Of a stretch of 10,841 nt of DNA, positions 1 to 8,126 are shown in pieces. Numbering within the stretch: the first letter of the stretch is position 1; each line of letters begins with the position of its first letter. Made by a program: the position numbers and the translations under genes. The DNA comes from Phoronis ovalis (Eukaryota; Phoronida; Phoronidae). The DNA lies in NCBI GenBank assembly GCA_028565635.1, contig JAOXYB010059302.1, positions 1-10,841 on the forward strand, given 5' to 3'. The notes beneath the pieces are model-generated. The model saw only the letters and a list, made by a program, of their open reading frames with translations. It did not search any database and had not been told where the DNA came from.

Positions 1-77
1 TACCACAAGCTAAAATTTTGGATTGGGTTCCGCGGCACATCCCCGTAGTCAAAAAACCTTGAGTACCCCCCCGGGCT
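1..77 (-). repeat. Edge of a GC-rich dispersed repeat (cut by window start)
   Basis: A GC-rich block (CCCCCCCGGGC, CCGCGGCACATCCCCG) stands out in an AT-rich intron and stops abruptly near 77. Read on the - strand it starts AGCCCGGGGGGGTACTC and continues to GGGGATGTGCCGCGG. I recall this kind of wording from terminal repeats in marine invertebrate genomes; that is memory, not a search. The other end is outside the window, so class and length cannot be given. No coding frame matching STT3 is present here. Confidence 0.45.
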
Positions 78-931
78 AATGTGAGATTGATACTTGGATA
101 ATTTGCTGTTAAGCCAATCAGAATGCCAATTAGAATAATTGATTTAGATAGTTTTCCTAGGTTATGTTGTTGAAAATTAAATGTGTTAAATGTATGTTTC
201 CAACCATGCAAAAAAAATTTTCAAAACAGCTACTTTTGAACATCACATATCAGTCAATGATCATTCAGCACAACTTGTGTTATGCAGACATGTATTACTT
301 AAAGTTAAAATTGTTTAAATTCTTTGTATAACGTCAAGTCCTGACCAAAGTTTTGGTGGGCATACCCCAAGGTCAAAGGTCACGACTATGGCAGTAGTAT
401 TACCACATCATTATATGATTATAGCATGTTGTCTAGAACACCAGTCATTTGCACAAAACTTTACATGACGAGTTAACCATAAACAACACCTATGTAAGAG
501 GCTGTTGCGAGTAGCATTTTAATTTTTTTTTAAATCGCAACTTTCATTTTCTGTGTCAGCTTTAAAATTAGAACAAACATTTTGCCAGGTGATATAATAC
601 GGGAAATGTGTAACAGAACCCAGCAGCAATAAAATCAGTATCAAGTTAAAAAAAAACACTTTCCTACTTGAAGACATATCAGGGTGATGTTTAGAATTAA
701 CAACTTTTTTATTTATTAAGTGTTCATTTGAACAGACAAACATGTCAGTTAGGTATATTTGTTATATTATTAAGAAGGAGTTACGATTAGCACAAACATA
801 GTAAAATCTTGAGAATTAGCATACTTATTATAACCCATAAGTAGCACACACTTAAATTTATAAGTGGTGGGTGTGGCTTAATTAGCATGGTTTAGTATCT
901 TAGATTCAACATACTTGTTTTCTACTTGCAG
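78..931 (+). other. STT3B upstream intron, 3' part
   Basis: This AT-rich sequence has no STT3 coding exon in any frame and ends in a good acceptor at 930-931. The preceding exon, which should end around the ...GGT of the WYPLGRIIGGT segment of the family, was not found and must lie before the window. It contains a DR1 site (370-382) and a - strand ORF with a signal-peptide-like start (519-743, see findings). Confidence 0.75.
370..382 (+). promoter_or_regulatory. Perfect DR1 nuclear-receptor site
   Basis: AGGTCA-A-AGGTCA is an exact direct repeat of the nuclear-receptor half-site with one-base spacing, the consensus bound by RXR, HNF4, COUP and PPAR-type dimers. It lies inside an intron of STT3B. 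The sequence match is certain; activity is inferred. Confidence 0.5.
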
Positions 932-1041
932 GTTTACCCTGGTTTGATGGTAACATCTGGTTCTATTCATTGGTTTCTTAACCTAATGAACATACCTGTA
1001 CACATCCGGGACATCTGCGTCTTCTTGGCACCTATATTTAG
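932..1041 (+). CDS. STT3B: STT3B exon a (first in window)
   Basis: The acceptor is ...tctacttgcag and the donor is gtagtt. The exon enters in phase 0 and leaves in phase 2 (ag|t = Ser). It encodes residues 1-37, from VYPGLM through [11 protein letters not shown], the luminal loop and membrane helix that follow the first external loop of STT3. Upstream exons are not in the window. Confidence 0.93.
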
Positions 1042-4000
1042 GTAGTTAAATCTCTTGTTTTAACTAAGCCTGGTAGTGTTTGCATGACACATGAGATGTT
1101 ACAGTTGGGGGTACTACAGTATTTGTAGCGCAAACTTTTGTGCTAGGAACATGAAGACTAACTAAATGTAGTTTTAACAGCTCAGCTACAAACTCACGTC
1201 ACATCTCGTAATTTGTAACACTTTCTGAATCGAGTTAGTTCCTTGACTTCCATCAAGTCATATAAATCCAATACAATACATAGTAACTTGTTAAGTATTT
1301 TGTGGTTGATGTAATCCTTCTAAAAAGTGCCACACAAGTACACTCATCTGTACTAAAACTGTAACAGCTCTTACTTACTTATTCTTCTGAATTGAACTCA
1401 GGGTGTTACACTATGTAAAACAGCAGAAATTTTGGTTACCGCCAAATCGTACCCCTTATCTGCCACAGTTTTATGTTATATTGTTATTTTTCTGTTGTTT
1501 TTACAGTGGTCTCACAGCAATTTCAACATATTTTTTAACTAAGGAATTGTGGGATTCTGGAGCAGGACTGCTAGCCGCATGTTTTATAGCAATAGGTAAA
1601 TAAATTTTGAAGTCCTTTTTACAATTTTAATTTCCTCGCATGCGCACCTTCATTGCATGCTTCAAGTGTGTTTTATGCTTCACGTGATTAAAAATATAAC
1701 AGTTTGCGTACTGATTTACTGTGTTACTGTGTTCTTATAAATTGATAGAAAATTTTATTTCATTCTTTTTCTAGTTCCCGGTTACATAAGTAGATCCGTC
1801 GCTGGTAGCTATGACAATGAGGGAATTGCAATATTTGCTCTCATGTTTACATATTATCTCTGGGTGAGTAAACAGCCATTTTTCATCATGTGTTTTTTAT
1901 GACAACTAGCAGAATTCTATTGTGGATTCATAGTTAATGTTTGCTGTGGTGTTTGAATATTTTAAGTGAGGATGAGAATGTGAGAGAATGTAAATTTGCA
2001 TTTCTGTGAAAATCAATATTCACCCAGTTCCAAAATAACTTGAAGTATAATGTAATTTCATCATCAAAAAGACAAAGATGTTTGTATGCTTGCAGCTCCT
2101 GTCACATATGGAGCACACTTACAAAGCTTAGGTTTGGATGTTATGTCTTTTTAAACTGGTATCTACAGTCTATAATTTTCTTTTTGAAATTACTCATTGT
2201 TTCATTTCTTCTAGATCCGAGCTGTGAAGACAGGGACGTTGTTTTGGGGTGGTTGTACAGCATTATCTTATTTCTACATGGTGTCTGCTTGGGGTGGCTA
2301 TGTCTTTATCATAAACTTAATACCACTTCATGTCTTTGTGTTACTCCTTATGGGCAGATATTCCCATAGAATATATGTTGGTAAGTTAGGCGACTTGTCT
2401 TACGTTCACCTTACAATGGGGTATTTTTCCTTGGAAACAGGGTATAAATTTTGTTTGGTGATGCATGAAGCAGTGCCTGCCAACTTTGTGCCTGGCATTG
2501 CAGAAAGATTGATATGTTCTTGTTACATACCTCTGTCATTTGAATTAAAAATTACGTCTAGCTTACGTCAAATAAATTTTAACTCAGTAATCACTTTACA
2601 TTGCTAATTAGTAGTACAGCTTGTTATTTTTTTTATTTATCATTACAGCATACTGTTCATTTTTCATCATTGGCCTGATACTGTCCATGCAGATTCCATT
2701 TGTTGGGTTTCAGCCAATCAGAACCAGTGAACATATGGCAGCTGCAGGTATGTTCTTTATATTTTGTCTTGCACATTGTTTCCCAGCCGAAGGCTATTGT
2801 TTTATTTTGTTAAATGTACCATTGTGGTATATTCCACCCAGGCATATAATTTAAAAACTGTATACGAAATTGCACAATACTATGAGGTTGCACCTCTACA
2901 ATTGATAGTTAAGCTGTCTTTATGATATTATAGGTGTGTTTGCCTTACTTCAAGCATATGCCTGTATTGATTACGTCCGATCATTTCTTTCTAAGTCAGA
3001 ATTCCGCTTCGTGTTTGTCGCTTGCGTTGCCTTGGCGGCAGGCATAGTATTCTTAGCTGTGATTGGTTTAACCTATGCTGGTGAGTTAATTTTGTTATTT
3101 CTCATACATTTGTAAGCAGCAAGTCAAATATTTTTTTATATATTATGAACAAGATATATGTTATGAACAAGATACATATACAAGTGAGCATGTGTTATAA
3201 TTGTGTTAATAAAAAAAACCTGTGACCAAAATGTGAATCCATAGGTATCGATAGTTTGCAGTCCATAGAATCTCTCACAGCCAACGCCCCTGACTTAAAA
3301 AAGTCGCAAAAAAGAATTGTAGAACAAGAAATTATTGAGTACATGCAGTTCATTCAGTAGTTGTCTCTTTCAGGTGTTATTGCGCCTTGGAGTGGCCGTT
3401 TTTACTCTTTGTGGGATACAGGATATGCCAAAATACACATTCCAATCATTGCTTCCGTGTCAGAGCATCAACCTACTACATGGGTGTCATTCTTTTTTGA
3501 TTTACATTTCCTCATTTGCGTGTTCCCAGCTGGAGTCTGGTTTGTAATTAAGGATATTAATGATGAAAGAGTCTTCAGTAAGTATTTTTTAATACTTAGC
3601 TTATAAGCTAAACAACTGATGTTACACTTAACAAAATTGACACATTTTCTTGCATGTGCATTTGTAGCTTCATAAATGTAGTATTCTTATTAATGGTATT
3701 TTTCTGAATGACTTAATACACAAGGCTTGTGTATAAGTCACTGATTGTTCACATCACCTTGTATGTCTTCTTAACTTGTGAAATGTTAGAATATTTCTTT
3801 TTGCTAATTTTTGCTAATTAGAGCCATAACAATGTAATATTTTTATTTTAATGATTGTATTTAAAAAAAAATCCAAACTGAAATGGTTTGCTGCTTTATT
3901 TCAGTCGTGCTGTATGCTGTCACTGCCGTATACTTTGCTGGTGTGATGGTGCGTTTAATGCTGACTTTGACACCAGTTGTTTGTGTTCTCGCTGCTATTG

Positions 4001-7000
4001 CGTTGTCAAAAATACTGAGCATATACCTTAAAGATGACCCCTCTCCACCTGGTGACAAGAAAAATGAAACGCAGGAGAAAAATGAAAAGTATTATGATAA
4101 ACCAGAAAAGGTAAAGGTTAATAATATAACGTCCTGTTGCAAAACTGTCTATAAACCTCAAATCTTGGTATTTTGTGGATACCTGAATACCTCGTTATTG
4201 CCTCGTTCTCTTGTTAGGGGTTCCTGATCTGGGTTCCAGATAAATGTGTCACTAGAGGCGTATTCCTATAAGAGTATTCGCTGAATGCATTCCTCAAAAC
4301 TAGTCCTTCAATTCAGATACTACTAAATAATAACAATAAATGATCCCCAGATGTCTCCATTAGTGATAAAGAGATAATAGCCAACGCTCTGTCTGAAATA
4401 AGTCTTCAAATTTATATTATATAGATTTGTAGTTGATGAAATAATTTGATGATATGAACTTTTCTAACTAACTTAACATCTATGGCATAAACTAAACAAT
4501 CGTGCATGATTCTGAGTGACAAAAATTGTACGATTTTGAATCGTTTTAAATGTAGAGATTGAAAACTCAAGTTATAAGACATAAGTGAATATATGATTAC
4601 CAGAAAAAACAAATCTACGTAATAATTTACTTGTTAAACGTTTTTAAAACACCAAAAATATTTAGAGAGCTGTTTTTGTATCTTGCGTCCGCATGAATAT
4701 TCTCAACTATTCAATCACCAGAGGTCACCAGCAGTGATTTACTATTATGATGTCCTAATGACACAGTGAGCATAATGTTCCGAGTCCTTAAGGTTGTGTT
4801 ATTTAGCTATTTTGTTATTTAACAGCCTTCAAAGTTGAAGAAGAAAGAAGATAAGCCCAAAGTTGAAGAAGCCATTGGCATGAATGCTAAGAGTATTGTC
4901 CTGGTGGTGATTGTTATGTTATTAATGTTGTTTGCTGTACACTGTACATGGGTCACAAGTAATGCCTACTCTAGTCCTAGCATTGTGCTAGCATCATATG
5001 GGCAGGATGGGTGAGTTAACTTCTAGATATTAAAATAATGTGTTTCCTGGTATTGTCCGGAAAGGGGATACTTGTAAAAGTAACTTTTTTCTTGGAGGGT
5101 AGGCATGCTACAGTTGACTGCTAATACCCTAGTAGTAACTGTGAAACCTCATGTATGGTAAACTTTGTTGTTGGAAATGGTGACTGGGTGATGTCGTAAG
5201 AGAAACGTTTTACATTGTTGATATTTTTTAATTAAAATCTTAGTGCCAAAAATTTGAAGGAAAAAATTCTTTATCAACATGCTATCAATATATAAAAACA
5301 GAACCATGGATGCATTTTGTTTTTTTTTATTCAGTACTGTGCCATGTTACCATAATTTTATTCCAGAACTCGCAATATCCTAGATGATTTCCGTGAAGCA
5401 TATTATTGGCTAAGGCAGAATACTCATGATAAAGCTCGTATTATGTCGTGGTGGGATTATGGTTATCAGATAGCAGGCATGGGTAACAGAACAACACTCG
5501 TGGATAACAACACATGGAACAATAGCCATATTGCTTTGGTAAGAAGTTTCAGTGAATAGTCAAGTTTGTTTCAGAAGTACAGTGAACTTGTTATAAATTG
5601 TGTAATTTTACAAGCTAAGAGATTATATATATTTTAAGTCTTTAATGAAAAACCTTCTCAAAAACAGTAGACCAAGTCCAGATCTCTTTATATTATATTA
5701 AAAATAGCTTTTCTAAAGCTATATTCTTCAAAATAAATTTTTAAATTATGCTATTCCACAATAATCAAGCAGACGACAGGTATTTTATGGCAGAGTTTAC
5801 ATTTTAGGTGGGTAAGGCCATGTCATCCAATGAAACAGAATCTTACAAAATTATGCGTATGCTAGATGTTGATTATGTGCTTGTGATATTTGGTGGAGTT
5901 ATTGGATATTCCGGAGATGACATCAATAAATTTCTATGGATGGTCAGAATTGCAGAAGGGGAACATCCTAAGGACATAAGGGTAAGAATGCAGCATAGCT
6001 TCGACTTTGAAGTTATGGGCTTAGTGTGTAAAGTTTCCATTAGTAGGGTGGTAGGTAGAAAAGCTTGAATTATTAGATATTAATTTAATTTTGATTATAG
6101 AGGGAGAGGGCTAGAATAGTTGGAATTACTAGGAGAGAGAGGTTAATATTCTTTGTTGTTGGAAAAGGAGGTGATTTTGTTGTGTTGCATTCTGTTAAAG
6201 TTTTTAGTCTTCTTTGTGTTCAAGCTGGGTATTAACAACTATTGAAATCAAGAATTTGCTTTAAGTAGCTGTCATTTTGGATGCACGCATTATTTTTATT
6301 GTGGTTCATGTCTTATTCAATCTAGATGCTTTTAATTCGGTAGTCTTTTTAAACCCTTGCAGAGATCAAGTTCTTATTGCTTTTGGTCATGTATAATATG
6401 TCACTCTTTGTTTTAGGAGTCCGATTATTTTACACCTCAGGGAGAGTTCCGTGTTGATGCAGCAGGTTCCCCGACATTGCTTAACTGTATGATGTATAAA
6501 ATGTGCTATTACAGATTTGGCGACCTCCAGGTGAGAAACGTTTGTCAAGTCAACTTGACTGAAATTTTACAAAAAAAATTACAGATTTATAATTTAGGGC
6601 TGTTCCACTAAAAAAAGTGGGGGAGGGGGGGGGAAGGCAGTTGAAATAAAAAATTGTGGGTGGTTGTGTTCAGAATTATGGGTGGTTGCATTACAAGCTA
6701 ATTAAAAATTATGGGTGGTGGGTATAAAATGAAAGTGCCTTCCTCCCCCTCCCCCACTTTTTTTACTGGAACAGCCCTTAGTCATTAGTGGCCGGTCTGA
6801 ATTAAATTGAACTACAATTTTATTATGGACATTCGAAATTCCTTGCTTATTTTTTGCAATGGATTTTTATCATAAATTTATTTGAAACATTTTAGCTCGA
6901 CTTCAGAAGTCCTCCTGGGTTTGATCGTACAAGAAACGTTGAAATTGGTAACAAACACTTCAAACTGTCCCACGTGGAAGAAGCTTATACTACAGAGCAT

Positions 7001-7684
7001 TGGCTGGTTAGGATATACAAAGTCAAAGACCTGGACAATCGTAGCAAACTCAGTACACTAAAGAAGCGTATAAAAACTAAAAGTAGTAAGAAGGTGAGAT
7101 ATTAAAGTTTAGTTAAGGGTTAGTTCATTGAAAGTTAAATGGGCAGAGCATAAGGCAATAATAATTAATGGCGGCGACACAATATTTCAGAGCTATAAAC
7201 TGCATGTCAAATTTTAAACAGTTAAATGAAAATATAACATCATAATAAAAGTATACACTTTTGGAAGACTACAGTTGGTGTTCATGCAACAAGGCTCTGA
7301 TTGTAATTGTTTTTTGAACATGTGAAGTGAGATATATAATCAACTGTTATTGATGATTGTTTCACATGATTGCATTAATTAGACATTCTAGTACTGTTCA
7401 GGCTATATTATTAATGATTATAAAGTGTCACTCGTCTAAATTTGATGTGCATTGTAAGTGCATTTTACTAACATTTTGATATCTTTAATGAATATCGAGG
7501 AGTAAAATATGGTATAAAATCTCAAAGGCTGATCAGTCTGGTATAAAAGTTACCGATATCACATTTTGCATCATGTTTTTTCCAGACTTCTAAGAAGAAG
7601 AAAGGCATTATAAAACACAAGCCAAAGGTTGTGAAAGGCAAGAGAGCAGTGAGCAGTAAAAAATCTAAATCCACAAAGAAATAA
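932..7684 (+). CDS. STT3B: Oligosaccharyltransferase catalytic subunit STT3B (5'-truncated, 14 exons)
   Basis: This is the catalytic subunit of the ER-membrane oligosaccharyltransferase, which moves the dolichol-linked glycan to Asn in N-X-S/T sequons. The exons are 932-1041, 1507-1595, 1775-1863, 2215-2380, 2649-2747, 2934-3080, 3374-3577, 3905-4110, 4826-5010, 5367-5538, 5808-5981, 6417-6530, 6896-7093 and 7586-7684. All have GT-AG borders and matching phases, and total 2052 nt (683 residues plus TAA). Numbering from the first residue seen, the visible motifs are DNE (80-82), SVSE (261-264), MVRLML with the conserved Arg (R318), WWDYG (460-464) and DINKFLWM (527-534). Sequons lie at N472, N479, N483 and N497. 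The first exon starts at the VYPGLM segment, so the N-terminus with the first DxD motif lies upstream of the window. STT3B is favoured over STT3A by the charged insert before the last membrane helix, the AGSPTLLNC and [11 protein letters not shown] segments and the Lys-rich tail. An ancestral single STT3 is the alternative. Confidence 0.96.
1042..1506 (+). other. STT3B intron, 465 bases
   Basis: An AT-rich GT-AG intron (gtagtt...ttacag). The only notable part is the last 105 bases, which stay open in the STT3B frame behind a second possible acceptor at 1400-1401. No RNA gene or repeat was seen. Confidence 0.85.
1507..1595 (+). CDS. STT3B: STT3B exon b
   Basis: The acceptor is tttttacag and the donor is gtaaat. 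It encodes residues 37-67 ([16 protein letters not shown], then [12 protein letters not shown]), a membrane helix pair typical of STT3. It ends in phase 1. The intron sequence upstream is open in the same frame back to 1403 (see findings). Confidence 0.93.
1775..1863 (+). CDS. STT3B: STT3B exon c, second acidic motif
   Basis: The acceptor is cattctttttctag and the donor is gtgagt. It encodes residues 67-96 ([19 protein letters not shown]...). D80-N81-E82 is the second DxD-type motif of STT3, which helps hold the divalent metal in the active site. It ends in phase 0. Confidence 0.94.
1864..2214 (+). other. STT3B intron, 351 bases
   Basis: A GT-AG intron (gtgagt...ttctag). It contains a purine-rich patch near 1966-1990 and otherwise nothing recognisable. 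Confidence 0.85.
2215..2380 (+). CDS. STT3B: STT3B exon d
   Basis: The acceptor is tttcttctag and the donor is gtaagt. It encodes residues 97-152, including the strongly conserved [18 protein letters not shown] membrane segment. It ends in phase 1. The reading frame stays open 227 bases into the following intron. Confidence 0.94.
2649..2747 (+). CDS. STT3B: STT3B exon e
   Basis: The acceptor is tcattacag and the donor is gtatgt. It encodes residues 152-185, including [20 protein letters not shown] and ending at MAAAG, one of the most conserved stretches in eukaryotic STT3. It ends in phase 1. Confidence 0.94.
2934..3080 (+). CDS. STT3B: STT3B exon f
   Basis: The acceptor is gatattatag and the donor is gtgagt. 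It encodes residues 185-234: [10 protein letters not shown], then a less conserved hydrophilic linker ([13 protein letters not shown]) and a membrane helix ending at GLTYAG. It ends in phase 1. Confidence 0.93.
3143..3178 (+). repeat. 18-bp tandem duplication
   Basis: Two adjacent copies of an 18-base unit, TTATGAACAAGATAtATg and TTATGAACAAGATAcATa, differ at two positions. They lie within the intron between exons f and g, just upstream of the possible alternative exon at 3245. This is a simple local duplication with no sign of mobility. Confidence 0.7.
3374..3577 (+). CDS. STT3B: STT3B exon g, SVSE loop
   Basis: The acceptor is tgtctctttcag and the donor is gtaagt. It encodes residues 234-302: [33 protein letters not shown] and [13 protein letters not shown] (261-264) is the eukaryotic form of the external-loop-5 TIxE motif that helps position the acceptor sequon. 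It ends in phase 1. Confidence 0.95.
3578..3904 (+). other. STT3B intron, 327 bases
   Basis: A GT-AG intron (gtaagt...tttcag), AT-rich. It holds a short tandem TTGCTAATTT/TTGCTAATTA at 3801-3820. Nothing else was recognised. Confidence 0.85.
3905..4110 (+). CDS. STT3B: STT3B exon h, MVRLML helix
   Basis: The acceptor is gctttatttcag and the donor is gtaaag. It encodes residues 302-370. [12 protein letters not shown] contains the conserved Arg (R318) thought to contact the pyrophosphate of the lipid-linked glycan. After the helices comes a polar insert rich in Lys, Glu and Asp (about 340-370), longer than in STT3A and typical of STT3B. It ends in phase 0. Confidence 0.93.
4111..4825 (+). other. 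STT3B longest intron, 715 bases
   Basis: A GT-AG intron (gtaaag...aacag) splitting the polar insert of STT3B. The coding frame stays open to the TGA at 4225-4227, and an AATAAA occurs at about 4335, so intronic polyadenylation is conceivable but not supported. A 6-bp hairpin (ACGATT/AATCGT) lies near 4527-4541. No RNA gene was recognised. Confidence 0.8.
4826..5010 (+). CDS. STT3B: STT3B exon i, last membrane helix
   Basis: The acceptor is gttatttaacag and the donor is gtgagt. It encodes residues 371-432. A Lys/Glu-rich stretch (371-392) completes the cytosolic insert. Then come the last membrane helix (about 394-410) and the conserved [18 protein letters not shown] entry into the luminal domain. 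It ends in phase 2. Confidence 0.93.
5011..5366 (+). other. STT3B intron, 356 bases
   Basis: A GT-AG intron (gtgagt...ttccag), AT-rich. I see no further feature in it. Confidence 0.85.
5367..5538 (+). CDS. STT3B: STT3B exon j, WWDYG catalytic motif
   Basis: The acceptor is tttattccag and the donor is gtaaga. It encodes residues 432-489. WWDYG (460-464; bases 5449-5463) is the signature that reads the +2 Ser/Thr of the sequon. Next to it are three sequons, N472-R-T, N479-N-T and N483-N-S, matching the glycosylated patch of known STT3 proteins. Confidence 0.97.
5808..5981 (+). CDS. STT3B: STT3B exon k, DK motif
   Basis: The acceptor is cattttag and the donor is gtaaga. It has 58 whole codons (residues 490-547), phase 0 at both ends: [32 protein letters not shown] and [20 protein letters not shown]527-I-N-K530...M534 fits the DxxKxxxM motif that completes the sequon-binding pocket with WWD. 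N497-E-T is a further sequon. Confidence 0.96.
5982..6416 (+). other. STT3B intron, 435 bases
   Basis: A GT-AG intron (gtaaga...ttttag). A purine-rich, G-rich patch lies at about 6100-6175 (gagggagaggg, gagagagagg, ggaaaaggaggtg). Nothing else was recognised. Confidence 0.85.
6417..6530 (+). CDS. STT3B: STT3B exon l
   Basis: The acceptor is tttgttttag and the donor is gtgaga. It has 38 whole codons (residues 548-585): [20 protein letters not shown] and [18 protein letters not shown], in the luminal domain. The AGSPTLLNC wording is STT3B-like. Confidence 0.95.
6531..6895 (+). other. STT3B intron, 365 bases, half made of a MITE
   Basis: A GT-AG intron (gtgaga...ttttag). Without the 181-bp MITE and one TTA it would be 181 bases, close to the shortest introns in the gene, so the insertion roughly doubled it. 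Donor and acceptor are untouched. Confidence 0.85.
6597..6777. mobile_element. 181-bp MITE, Tourist/PIF-Harbinger-like
   Basis: The ends are inverted repeats of about 42 bases: the left end 6597-6639 and the right end 6736-6777 both read GGGCTGTTCCA inward, then a run of seven A, then GTGGGGGAGGGGG. They differ by two substitutions and one base of length. TTA on each side (6594-6596, 6778-6780) is a 3-base target duplication. The TTA duplication and GGGC start fit PIF/Harbinger-type non-autonomous elements. The middle has no ORF and carries three copies of a TTRTGGGTGGT motif (about 6653-6718). It lies in the intron between exons l and m. The near-identical ends suggest a fairly recent insertion. 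The family name is inferred. Confidence 0.85.
6896..7093 (+). CDS. STT3B: STT3B exon m
   Basis: The acceptor is gaaacattttag and the donor is gtgaga. It has 66 whole codons (residues 586-651): [34 protein letters not shown] and a basic end ([11 protein letters not shown]). The luminal fold ends here and the Lys-rich tail begins. Confidence 0.95.
7094..7585 (+). other. STT3B last intron, 492 bases
   Basis: A GT-AG intron (gtgaga...ttccag) before the Lys-rich terminal exon. AT-rich; no repeat, RNA gene or alternative exon was recognised. Confidence 0.85.
7586..7684 (+). CDS. STT3B: STT3B terminal coding exon, Lys-rich tail
   Basis: The acceptor is gttttttccag and the stop is TAA at 7682-7684. 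It encodes 32 residues, over 40% Lys ([15 protein letters not shown]... to KSKSTKK). A basic, poorly conserved tail is typical of STT3B, while STT3A ends soon after the VKDLDNR segment. Confidence 0.92.
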   Translation, partial: TSKKKKGIIKHKPKVVKGKRAVSSKKSKSTKK

Positions 7685-8126
7685 CCACACTGAATGTAAT
7701 TAGGCACCGTGTACTGTTGTAATTATTTTAAGCAGTGAATATTGATATCTACAGTTCATGTTGCTACCAATTTTCGCCTTAACTTGCAATATTTCTGCAG
7801 ATACACTTGGTGTACATGTTTTTGTTGTTTGACATTTTTCTTCCCACCTAGGTAGAAGCCATGAATACTGGCCATAAATCTGAGTTAACAAACTTGGATA
7901 GAAATGTTTTAGTTTCTACCCTTAGCAGGGTATGATTTTGATGAAAATTTCCTTCAGAGTTTCAGTTCAGATATATATGGTTGGCATGTACTGTATGGAG
8001 CGTGCACACTAATAACAAACAATATGCTGTTACGGTTGTATAAGGTGTATAGTTGTTCATTTTACTTTACAACCTACTGTATCATCTTTTATAAGCTGGA
8101 GAAACTAGTGTAAATCTGTTATAAGT

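Noticed and set aside
3-59. A short open frame at the window start (PQAKILDWVPRH...), considered as the preceding STT3B exon.
   Set aside because: It does not resemble the expected WYPLGRIIGGT segment, has no donor in phase, and lies in the repeat-like block.
2040-2369. A + strand ORF of 109 codons overlapping exon d.
   Set aside because: It is in a different frame from the clear STT3B exon and starts in the intron.
3861-4058. A - strand ORF of 65 codons opposite exon h.
   Set aside because: It is a shadow of the STT3B coding exon.
4111-4227. A reading frame open from exon h into its intron, with an AATAAA further on, as a possible intronic polyadenylation isoform.
   Set aside because: 39 open codons are not unusual, and the AATAAA lacks a clear T/G-rich element close behind it.
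4434-4515. TGATGA and CTGA boxes about 75 bases apart, suggesting a C/D snoRNA.
   Set aside because: No terminal stem forms, there are no C'/D' boxes, and the boxes are expected by chance in this composition.
4412-4612. A 66-codon - strand ORF in the longest STT3B intron.
   Set aside because: It is low-complexity hydrophobic translation of AT-rich DNA, with no supporting signal.
7522-7891. Two - strand ORFs (7522-7707 and 7700-7891) across the end of STT3B.
   Set aside because: They are shadows of the Lys-rich exon and the 3' UTR, with no splice or protein signal of their own.
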